Of a stretch of DNA of 5,769 nucleotides, positions 1 through 5,050 are shown in pieces. The notes under the pieces are model-generated. The model was not told where the DNA came from. It worked only from the letters and a program-made list of their open reading frames with translations, and ran no database searches. Where the stretch lies: contig DNNX01000099.1 of NCBI GenBank assembly GCA_003497445.1, positions 1 to 5,769 on the forward strand, written 5' to 3'. Every line of letters starts with the position of its first letter. The stretch's first letter is position 1. A program made the translations under genes and the position numbers. Source of the stretch: Acholeplasmataceae bacterium. Its GTDB lineage: Bacteria > Bacillota_I > Bacilli_A > Acholeplasmatales > Acholeplasmataceae.

Positions 1-219
1 ATTTATGGATTAAGAAATACATATAATATTGCCGTAAATATATGTGCGATTGAATATCTGAATCATTACCATGGGATGTGTGAAATTCAATTTGAGAACG
101 ATCGTATTGTTGTTCAAAAATCATGTAAATATTTAAAAAAAATGATTGAGAAGGCAAATCAAATTCACACAAAATTATTAGAAAACATTTTCATTGGAGG
201 ATATTTAAAGATATCTTGA
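1..219 (+). CDS. Unrecognised protein, C-terminal 72 residues (5' end outside window)
   Basis: The first reading frame is open from base 1 to a TGA stop at 217-219; the other two forward frames close within the first 30 bases. The visible part starts IYGLRNTYNIAVN and ends FIGGYLKIS. It has two moderately hydrophobic stretches, three cysteines and a basic Lys-rich middle, with no motif I can assign to a family, so no function is given. It lies on the same strand as pgk, 48 bases upstream, and is in the same frame as pgk, separated from it only by this one TGA. The pgk promoter overlaps its last codons, so the two genes are probably separate transcription units, although read-through cannot be excluded because no hairpin terminator is visible between them. 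Confidence is moderate that this is coding and low for any identity. Confidence 0.55.
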   Translation: MYGLRNTYNIAVNICAIEYLNHYHGMCEIQFENDRIVVQKSCKYLKKMIEKANQIHTKLLENIFIGGYLKIS

Positions 220-233
220 ATATATGGTATAAT
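205..233 (+). promoter_or_regulatory. Extended -10 promoter for the pgk operon
   Basis: A perfect TATAAT at 228-233 is preceded by TG one base upstream (225-226), giving an extended -10 element. The best -35 at 17-bp spacing is TTAAAG (205-210), a weak match, as is common with extended -10 promoters. Transcription would start near 240, leaving a leader of about 28 nt before the pgk ATG. The element overlaps the last codons and stop of the upstream frame. Predicted by eye. Confidence 0.6.
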
Positions 234-252
234 TCTTTTGGAAAAACAAGAT

Positions 253-260
253 AAAGGAGA
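253..260 (+). promoter_or_regulatory. Ribosome binding site that fixes the pgk start at 268
   Basis: AAAGGAGA lies 7 bases before ATG 268. An in-frame TTG at 238 would give ten extra residues, but it has no SD sequence, falls about at the predicted transcription start and adds residues absent from the family. The start MAKKTILDV at 268 is therefore preferred. Confidence 0.8.
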
Positions 261-267
261 ATTGGTC

Positions 268-1464
268 ATGGCTAAAAAAACCATTCTTGACGTACAATTA
301 AAAAGCAAAAAAATCATTATGCGCGTCGACTTCAATGTCCCGATGCAAAACGGTGAAATTAGTGATGAAAACCGTATCGTTGCTGCTTTAGATTCTATAA
401 GATATATTTTGAATCAAGGTGGTAAGTTAATATTACTCTCTCATTTAGGACGTGTTAAAACAGAAGAAGATAAGAAAAACAATTCATTAGCACCCGTTGC
501 AAAAAGGTTATCTCAACATTTAAACTTAGAAGTTCAATTTGTCCCTTTTACAAGAGGTAAAGAAGTAGAAGAAGGCATTGAAAGTCTTAAAGAGGGTCAA
601 GTGGTCATGCTTGAAAACACCCGATTTGAAGATGTCGATGGTAAAAAAGAATCAAATAATGATGCTGCATTAGGTAAATACTGGGCATCACTTGCAGATA
701 TATTTGTAAATGACGCATTCGGAACTGCGCATCGCGCTCATGCATCGAATGTGGGTATTTCAACATATATTGAAACATCAGTTGCTGGATTTTTATTGGA
801 AAGAGAAATTAAGTTTATTGGAGAAACCATTGCAAATCCAGAAAGACCACTTGTTGCTGTATTAGGTGGTGCGAAAGTTTCAGATAAAATCAATGTTATT
901 AAAAAACTTTTAGAAGTTGCTGATTATGTCATTATTACGGGTGCTATGGCATATACATTTTATTTAGCACAAGGCTTTGATGTTGGTTTATCCAAAGTTG
1001 AAAAAGATAAAGTCGATTTAGCATTAGAGTTATTAGAATTGGCGCAAGGCAAAATTGTTTTAGGCACAGATGTTGTGACTGCAAAAGACTTCGACCCTGA
1101 ATCAGAAAGAAATGTGCGCTCTAAATCAGCCATCCCAAGTGATGAAATGGGTATGGATGTTGGACCAGAAACTTTAAAAACATATTTTAAATATATTGAG
1201 CAAGCCAAAACAGTGATTTGGAATGGACCTCTTGGTGTCTTTGAATTTCCAAGATTTGCTGAAGGCACAAAAGGATTTGCTAAAAAATTAGTGGATCTCA
1301 AAGATTCTGTTACGACAATCATTGGTGGTGGTGATTCTGCTGCCGCTGTGATTCAATTTGGATACGAAAAAGATTTTACCCATATTTCCACTGGTGGTGG
1401 AGCTTCACTTGAGTACTTAGAGGGTAAAGTATTACCCGGTATTGCATGTGTTGATGACAAATAA
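268..1464 (+). CDS. pgk: Phosphoglycerate kinase
   Basis: Cytosolic glycolytic enzyme that transfers the acyl phosphate of 1,3-bisphosphoglycerate to ADP, giving ATP and 3-phosphoglycerate. The 398-residue length is normal for bacterial PGK. Family motifs appear in order: RVDFNVP (19-25) and SHLGR (58-62) of the N-terminal substrate domain; a basic-patch segment with NDAFGTAHRAHAS (148-160); LGGAKVSDKI (199-208) at the domain junction; WNGPLGVFE (318-326); and the nucleotide-binding glycine-rich GGGDSAAA (353-360) and STGGGASLE (374-382) of the C-terminal domain. It is first in an operon with an XRE/cupin regulator, an HPr-like protein and tpiA; its TAA overlaps the next ATG by one base (TAATG), so translation is probably coupled. 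No gap gene is visible beside it, unlike many Firmicute gap-pgk-tpi clusters. A minor deviation is GAMAYTF (225-231) where many homologues have GGMAYTF. Identification is secure. Confidence 0.98.
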   Translation: MAKKTILDVQLKSKKIIMRVDFNVPMQNGEISDENRIVAALDSIRYILNQGGKLILLSHLGRVKTEEDKKNNSLAPVAKRLSQHLNLEVQFVPFTRGKEVEEGIESLKEGQVVMLENTRFEDVDGKKESNNDAALGKYWASLADIFVNDAFGTAHRAHASNVGISTYIETSVAGFLLEREIKFIGETIANPERPLVAVLGGAKVSDKINVIKKLLEVADYVIITGAMAYTFYLAQGFDVGLSKVEKDKVDLALELLELAQGKIVLGTDVVTAKDFDPESERNVRSKSAIPSDEMGMDVGPETLKTYFKYIEQAKTVIWNGPLGVFEFPRFAEGTKGFAKKLVDLKDSVTTIIGGGDSAAAVIQFGYEKDFTHISTGGGASLEYLEGKVLPGIACVDDK

Positions 1465-2003
1465 TGGATGTCGGGAAAAAACTTAAAGCATTACGTTTAG
1501 GCAATAACTTAACTCAGGAAGAGTTAGCCTCACGTTTAGAACTCACAAAAGGATACATTTCATTATTGGAAAATAATAAAACATCACCTTCCATGTCAAC
1601 ACTCTTTAATATATTAGAGGTGCTAGGAACAGATGTTCATGAGTTCTTTTCTAAAGAAAGTGACCAAGTAGTTACTTTTAAAGAAGAAGACTTTTATGAA
1701 AAAGATGATGATGTTCTTAATCATACAATTTACTGGATTGTACCCAATGCAGTCAAATATGAAATGGAACCAATCATGATAAAATTATTACCAGGTGGTC
1801 AATCAAATATCGATCAACCACACCCTGGTGAAGAGTTCGGTTATGTACTAGAAGGCGTCGTCACCCTTTACCTTAATAAAAAAAAATATATTCTTAAAAA
1901 AGGGGAAACATTTTATTACTTAGCGAATCAAGAACATTACTTAGTCAATCATTCAAACCATCCATGCAAGGTTATGTGGATATCAACACCACCAACCTTT
2001 TAA
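1464..2003 (+). CDS. XRE-family transcriptional regulator with C-terminal cupin domain
   Basis: A 179-residue two-domain regulator. Residues about 4-62 form an XRE/HTH_3 DNA-binding domain (GKKLKALRLGNNLTQEELA, then GYISLLENNKTSPSMSTL, the usual recognition-helix region). After a short acidic linker, residues about 103-175 form a cupin_2 beta-barrel: HPGEEFGYVLEG (120-131) is the first cupin motif, with His120 and Glu124 as likely metal or ligand contacts, and GETFYYLANQEHYLVN (147-162) is the second, with His158. This is the architecture of the PuuR/SinR-like group, where the cupin is thought to sense a small molecule; the ligand here is unknown. It starts inside the pgk stop (TAATG) with no clear SD, so expression probably relies on coupling to pgk. 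Lying between pgk and the HPr-like gene, it may control this operon or central carbon genes; that is inference from position. The DNA target is unknown. Confidence 0.9.
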   Translation: MDVGKKLKALRLGNNLTQEELASRLELTKGYISLLENNKTSPSMSTLFNILEVLGTDVHEFFSKESDQVVTFKEEDFYEKDDDVLNHTIYWIVPNAVKYEMEPIMIKLLPGGQSNIDQPHPGEEFGYVLEGVVTLYLNKKKYILKKGETFYYLANQEHYLVNHSNHPCKVMWISTPPTF

Positions 2004-2019
2004 TAGAAAGGATATTATT

Positions 2020-2265
2020 ATGGAAAAAGAAATAATGATTAAATCAACAACAGGATTACATGCAAGTTTAGCTGCGAAAGTTGTACAAGCTGCTTCAAAA
2101 TATAATGTGGATATAGAGTTGCATTACCAAGATAAAGTCGTTGACTTAAAGTCAATTTTAGCATTAATGTCACTGGCTGTACCTCATGGAGAAAATGTTC
2201 GTATTATTGCACGTGGCACAAGGGCTGAAGAAGCTATCAAAGACGTTTCGGGTATTTTAGGATAA
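2020..2265 (+). CDS. HPr-like (PTS phosphocarrier/Crh family) protein with altered active-site motif
   Basis: An 81-residue HPr-fold protein; typical HPr is about 85-88. The phosphocarrier histidine is present (His14, equivalent to His15), but the family motif GLHARPA reads GLHASLA: the conserved Arg and Pro after the histidine are Ser16 and Leu17. The regulatory serine region is intact (DLKSILALMSLAVPHGE, 42-58), with Ser45 matching the HPr-kinase target Ser46. In HPr, Arg17 assists phosphoryl transfer from Enzyme I, so PTS transport activity may be poor. Conserved Ser with an altered His site recalls Crh of Bacillus, a regulatory HPr paralogue, although Crh lost the His itself. A good SD (AGAAAGGA, 2005-2012) lies 7 bases before the ATG. 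It follows the XRE/cupin gene by 16 bases and overlaps tpiA by one base, so it is co-expressed with glycolytic genes. The family is certain; a Crh-like role is inference. Confidence 0.9.
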   Translation: MEKEIMIKSTTGLHASLAAKVVQAASKYNVDIELHYQDKVVDLKSILALMSLAVPHGENVRIIARGTRAEEAIKDVSGILG

Positions 2266-3020
2266 TGAGAAAAAGAGTAATTGCTGGAAACTGGAAGATG
2301 TACAAAACAAGAGATGAAGCATTAAGTTTCATCTATGAAGTTGCAAAACTTATCCCAGACCCTGATGCCGTTGAAACTGTTATTTGTGCACCATCTATTA
2401 TGTTAAGAGATTTAGTGAAAAGAGAAGACGAACACTTACGAATTGGGGCACAAAATATGTCTCAATTTGATGAAGGTGCTTATACAGGGGAAATATCTGC
2501 CACTATGTTAACATCTTACGGTGTTGAGTATGTTGTATTAGGGCATTCAGAACGTCGTCAGTATTTTTATGAAGATGATGCAATGATCAATGCTAAAACA
2601 AAGCAAGCACTAAAACATCAGATAACACCAATTATTTGTGTGGGTGAATCTCTAGGAACAAGAGAATCTAACCAAACAAATGCATTTGTTAAAGAACAAA
2701 TCACAGAGGCGTTCAAAGGAATTCCCAAAGAAGATGCATTAAAAACAATTGTTGCATATGAACCAATATGGGCAATTGGTACCGGAAAAACTGCAACAAA
2801 AGAACAAGCAAATGATACGATCTCTTTTATTAGACAAACCATTGAAGCGTTATATGACGCATCGGTTTCAGATGGCATTCGTATACTATATGGTGGTTCA
2901 GTGAAACCTGGAAATATAGATGAATTATTATCCATGTCAGATATTGATGGTGCACTCATTGGTGGTGCATCACTTGATCCACAAAGTTACTTACAACTTG
3001 TTCAAGCAGCTTTGAAATAA
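2265..3020 (+). CDS. tpiA: Triosephosphate isomerase
   Basis: Cytosolic TIM-barrel enzyme interconverting dihydroxyacetone phosphate and glyceraldehyde 3-phosphate. The 251-residue length is typical. All catalytic elements are visible: Asn9 and Lys11 in AGNWKMYK, the electrophile His94 in VLGHSERR, the base Glu166 in AYEPIWAIGTGKTA (164-177), which includes the hinged loop 6, then YGGSVKPGN (209-217) and DGALIGGASL (228-237) for phosphate binding. GAQNMSQFDEGAYTGE (61-76) is the usual dimer-interface loop. It is the last gene of the pgk operon; its ATG overlaps the stop of the HPr-like gene (TAATG) with only a weak SD (AGGA, close to the start), so it is probably translationally coupled. A strong terminator follows directly. 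Identification is secure. Confidence 0.98.
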   Translation: MRKRVIAGNWKMYKTRDEALSFIYEVAKLIPDPDAVETVICAPSIMLRDLVKREDEHLRIGAQNMSQFDEGAYTGEISATMLTSYGVEYVVLGHSERRQYFYEDDAMINAKTKQALKHQITPIICVGESLGTRESNQTNAFVKEQITEAFKGIPKEDALKTIVAYEPIWAIGTGKTATKEQANDTISFIRQTIEALYDASVSDGIRILYGGSVKPGNIDELLSMSDIDGALIGGASLDPQSYLQLVQAALK

Positions 3021-3025
3021 ATAAT

Positions 3026-3062
3026 AAAAAAAGTCTGAATCAAATTCAGACTTTTTATTTTT
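3026..3062. terminator. Bidirectional intrinsic terminator between tpiA and rpsD
   Basis: AGTCTGAAT at 3032-3040 pairs perfectly with ATTCAGACT at 3044-3052 around a three-base CAA loop, and flanking A and T runs extend the stem to 13 bp (3028-3056). On the plus strand it is followed by TTTTTATTTTTAT; on the minus strand the A run at 3026-3032 becomes a U tract. It can end both the pgk-tpiA transcript and the convergent rpsD transcript. The rpsD stop codon lies at its edge. Confidence 0.9.
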
Positions 3063-3660
3063 ATCTATTGTAGTATTCAACAATAAGTTGTTCATTCACT
3101 TCTTGAAGAACTTCTTTTCGCTCAGGGCGTCTAACAAAGATACCTTCTTTTTTATTTTCATCATAAGAAACAAATTCAAATGAGCGATATGTGTTTTCCA
3201 AAGCTTCTTCAACAACTTTTAGATTTTTAGATTTTTCTCTAAGTTGTATTTTTTGACCAGGTGTTAATCGATAAGATGGGATGTCTACTTTACTACCATC
3301 TACTAATACGTGACCGTGGTTGACTAATTGTCTCGCTTGTGCACGCGTTCTTGCAAGTCCTAGACGATACACAATATTATCTAATCTAGATTCTAGTAAG
3401 ACAATGAAGTTATCACCATGTCTTCCTGGAAGTTTACCTGCTTCATTAAATGTTTTACGGAATTGCTTTTCTGATAATCCATAAGTAAAACGTACTTTTT
3501 GTTTTTCTTGTAACTGAAGTCCATAATCTGATAATTTTGTACGGCGTTGACCGTGTTGACCAGGGGCATATGGACGTTTTTTTAATTCTTTTCCCGTTTC
3601 AGAAATTGAATAATTTAATCTTCTTGAAATTTTCCAAGTCGATCCTCTAAATCTTGACAT
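3061..3660 (-). CDS. rpsD: 30S ribosomal protein S4
   Basis: Primary 16S rRNA-binding protein that nucleates 30S assembly and, in many bacteria, represses its own synthesis. The protein is 199 residues from ATG 3660 (MSRFRGSTWKISRRLNYS). Visible parts are the N-terminal domain with KKRPYAPGQHGQRR (27-40), the S4 RNA-binding fold from about 91 (SRLDNIVYRLGLARTRAQAR, then HGHVLVDG) to about 155, and the typical C-terminus QLIVEYYNR. The N-terminus lacks the zinc-binding cysteines found in some S4 proteins. The frame stays open upstream to an ATG at 3726, but the S4 N-terminus and the SD GGAGGT (3667-3672), six bases before ATG 3660, fix the shorter start; the extra 22 codons are leader RNA. It is transcribed alone, away from the other ribosomal protein genes, as in Bacillus, and converges on tpiA. 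Confidence 0.97.
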   Translation of the reverse strand: MSRFRGSTWKISRRLNYSISETGKELKKRPYAPGQHGQRRTKLSDYGLQLQEKQKVRFTYGLSEKQFRKTFNEAGKLPGRHGDNFIVLLESRLDNIVYRLGLARTRAQARQLVNHGHVLVDGSKVDIPSYRLTPGQKIQLREKSKNLKVVEEALENTYRSFEFVSYDENKKEGIFVRRPERKEVLQEVNEQLIVEYYNR

Positions 3661-3810
3661 AACATTACCTCCATTTTTTAGGTAAAGTATACTTCTTTTT
3701 TTGTGGGATTTTCTAATTCTTTTCACTTATGAAGCAGACCATAAGCTACTAAGGGCGCCGCGGAAGAAAATCATGTCATAAAAAAAGTTGTACCTGCTTT
3801 TACCGACAGT
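3661..3810 (-). promoter_or_regulatory. Structured rpsD leader RNA, probable S4 autoregulatory element
   Basis: About 150 nt of untranslated leader separate the predicted transcription start (near 3810) from the rpsD ATG. Three helices can be drawn in the RNA: TCACT (3812-3808) with AGTGA (3727-3723); AAGCAG (3799-3794) with CTGCTT (3737-3732); and CTTATG (3745-3740) with CATAAG (3731-3726). The third helix puts CTGCTT in its eight-base loop, so the second and third together would make an H-type pseudoknot. The first and third share bases (3726-3727) and would compete at that end. A GC-rich core (GGGCGCCGCGG on the plus strand, 3753-3763) stands out in AT-rich DNA. Autogenous control of rpsD by S4 through its leader is established in Bacillus subtilis; assignment here rests on position and structure, not on sequence comparison. 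Confidence 0.6.
3665..3685 (-). promoter_or_regulatory. Possible SD-masking hairpin before rpsD
   Basis: In the transcript TTACCT (3685-3680) can pair with AGGTAA (3670-3665) around a nine-base loop, which would cover the AGGT part of the Shine-Dalgarno sequence 3672-3667. It is a short six-pair helix with modest stability, so it is only a candidate for translational control. A perfect 10-bp palindrome, AAGTATACTT (3685-3694), overlaps its upstream arm and could compete with it. Confidence 0.35.
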
Positions 3811-3814
3811 GATT

Positions 3815-3843
3815 ATTCTACTTGAAAAAAGGGATATTGTCAA
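3815..3843 (-). promoter_or_regulatory. Near-consensus promoter for rpsD
   Basis: Read on the minus strand, TTGACA (3843-3838) is a perfect -35, followed by a 17-base spacer and TAGAAT (3820-3815) as the -10 with one mismatch. It lies within the final codons of the upstream gene, and the TAG stop of that gene forms the first half of the -10. The predicted start is near 3808-3810. This is the strongest promoter in the window, fitting a ribosomal protein gene. Confidence 0.8.
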
Positions 3844-4279
3844 CGACATTGACCAATTCTTCTACAATTTTTTCAAGTGTTGTGATGGTCTCTTGATCAA
3901 ACCTATGTTTTTTAGGACTATCGATGTCTAATACACCTATAAGTTTACCTTTAGAGAGCATTGGAATCACAAGCTCACTTTCAGATGCAGCATCACATGC
4001 AATATGATCTGGATGCAAATGGACATCAGGGACATAAACAGTTTCTTTCTTTCGCACGCATTCCCCGCAAACACCACTTTCAAAAGGAATTTCTGTTGTT
4101 GCAGGTTTCCCCATGAAAGGTCCTAAAATCAATCGTTTTCCATCATTTAAATAAAATCCTACCCAATTTAATTCTGGCAATGCACCATAAACAAAGGATG
4201 CAACATTTGCATAAACAGATAATTGAGTTGGATGATCTTGTATTAAAATTTTTGTTGTTTCGAGTAATTGATTATTCAT
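3818..4279 (-). CDS. GAF-domain free methionine-(R)-sulfoxide reductase (fRMsr/MsrC, YtsP-like)
   Basis: A small cytosolic GAF-domain enzyme that reduces free L-methionine-(R)-sulfoxide, using a catalytic cysteine recycled through disulfides. The whole 153-residue protein is one GAF domain. Family hallmarks are NWVGFYL (38-44), LGPFMGKPA (52-60), GVCG (69-72), VPDVHLHPDHIACDAASESE (83-102) and GVLDIDSP (115-122). Cys95 in HIACD matches the catalytic cysteine (Cys118 of E. coli MsrC) and Cys71 matches Cys94. The third conserved cysteine, normally in GKPAC, is Thr61; a non-family Cys74 lies nearby (GVCGEC). An SD-like AAGGTGA (4290-4284) precedes ATG 4279. It sits upstream of rpsD on the same strand; I recall a similar ytsP-rpsD linkage in Bacillus. 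The rpsD promoter lies in its 3' end, so rpsD need not depend on it. The family is secure; full catalytic competence is less so because of the missing cysteine. Confidence 0.9.
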   Translation of the reverse strand: MNNQLLETTKILIQDHPTQLSVYANVASFVYGALPELNWVGFYLNDGKRLILGPFMGKPATTEIPFESGVCGECVRKKETVYVPDVHLHPDHIACDAASESELVIPMLSKGKLIGVLDIDSPKKHRFDQETITTLEKIVEELVNVVDNIPFFK

Positions 4280-4295
4280 ATGATCACCTTCAAAT

Positions 4296-4304
4296 ATTAT
4301 ATCA
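4296..4304 (-). promoter_or_regulatory. Extended -10 promoter for the methionine sulfoxide reductase gene
   Basis: On the minus strand TGATATAAT (4304-4296) is a perfect TATAAT with an extended TG; no good -35 is seen at 17 bp. Transcription would begin near 4289, only about 10 nt before the ATG, so the SD would be at or partly upstream of the 5' end. That makes the exact start uncertain. Confidence 0.45.
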
Positions 4305-4321
4305 TGAGTCTAATTATCTTG

Positions 4322-4330
4322 TGATACAAT
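4322..4330 (+). promoter_or_regulatory. Extended -10 promoter for the RNA methyltransferase gene
   Basis: TGATACAAT (4322-4330) gives TACAAT with an extended TG and a weak -35 region. The predicted start is near 4337, leaving a leader of about 10 nt with the SD GGAGA at 4338-4342 just before ATG 4347. It is divergent from the promoter at 4296-4304 and nearly its mirror image. Confidence 0.45.
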
Positions 4331-4346
4331 AAGAACTGGAGAACAT

Positions 4347-5048
4347 ATGATAACGTCTAAACAAAATGAAACATTTAAAAGGTTATTAAAACTTAAAAAA
4401 GCCAAATATAGAAATCAATACCAAGAGGCGTTGATTTTTGGGCATGATATCGTTGAAGAAGCATTAAAAACAAATAAAGTCATTCAACTAATTTCTACTT
4501 TTCCACATGGAAAAAATCTTGTGTTTTCAAAAGATTTAATGGACGCATTATCAGATTATGAGATGAAAGAACCGATAGGTGCAATCGTATCTTTAAAAGA
4601 AGAAGTATTAGAATATAAAGGCAATGTATTGATGTGTGATACGATACAAGATCCTAGAAATTTAGGTGCACTCATTAGAAGCGCACATGCCTTTGGTTTC
4701 CATAAAATCATAATTAGTAAATCTTCGGCAGATCCTTTTCATGAACTTTCTATTCGTACGTCTAAAGGGTCGATATTCCATGTAAAAATTGAGATTTGCG
4801 ATTTAAAAGCGCCAATTGAAACATTAAAGAGAGAACAGTATACCATTATTGCTTCGTCTCATCTTAAGCAAAAAGTGCAATTAAAACCGCAACATCCTGT
4901 TGCACTTATATTAGGAAATGAAGGTCATGGCATTTCTGATGATCTGATCACATTGACCGATATCACACTTCATATTCCTACTTCAGGGGTTGATTCTCTT
5001 AATGTTTCAGTTGCAGGGTCTATATTGATGTATACATTATCGGAGTAA
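4347..5048 (+). CDS. SpoU/TrmH-family RNA 2'-O-methyltransferase (YsgA-like)
   Basis: A cytosolic SPOUT methyltransferase expected to transfer a methyl group from S-adenosylmethionine to a ribose 2'-OH in rRNA or tRNA; the target base cannot be read from the sequence. Residues about 1-85 form the N-terminal substrate-binding domain (SKQNETFKRLLKLKKAKYR, then ALIFGHDIVEEAL). Residues about 92-232 form the trefoil-knot SpoU domain with its three motifs: DTIQDPRNLGALIRSAHAFG (98-117, catalytic Asn104 and Arg111), ALILGNEGHGIS (186-197) and IPTSGVDSLNVSVAGSILMY (210-229). Its 233 residues make it slightly shorter than YsgA/RlmB-type proteins. The start is ATG 4347 with SD GGAGA. Its TAA overlaps an ATG of the next gene (TAATGATG), so the pair probably forms an operon. 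The family is secure; the specific orthologue is not. Confidence 0.92.
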   Translation: MITSKQNETFKRLLKLKKAKYRNQYQEALIFGHDIVEEALKTNKVIQLISTFPHGKNLVFSKDLMDALSDYEMKEPIGAIVSLKEEVLEYKGNVLMCDTIQDPRNLGALIRSAHAFGFHKIIISKSSADPFHELSIRTSKGSIFHVKIEICDLKAPIETLKREQYTIIASSHLKQKVQLKPQHPVALILGNEGHGISDDLITLTDITLHIPTSGVDSLNVSVAGSILMYTLSE

Positions 5049-5050
5049 TG

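Noticed and set aside
238..267. N-terminal extension of pgk to TTG 238
   Set aside because: There is no SD before it, it falls at the predicted transcription start, and AAAGGAGA is ideally spaced for ATG 268.
960..1322. Open frame of 120 codons on the minus strand inside pgk
   Set aside because: It lies wholly within the conserved pgk coding sequence, has no recognisable domain and is a composition shadow.
2618..2959. Open frame of 113 codons on the minus strand inside tpiA
   Set aside because: It overlaps the conserved tpiA catalytic regions in antisense and encodes no recognisable protein.
3661..3726. N-terminal extension of rpsD to an upstream ATG at 3726
   Set aside because: S4 proteins begin at the MSRFRG-type N-terminus, a strong SD sits before ATG 3660, and the extra codons fall in the structured leader.
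3753..3763. GC-rich patch as a trace of horizontal insertion or a restriction-site scar
   Set aside because: It lies inside the structured rpsD leader, where a GC-rich RNA core is expected, and there are no flanking repeats.
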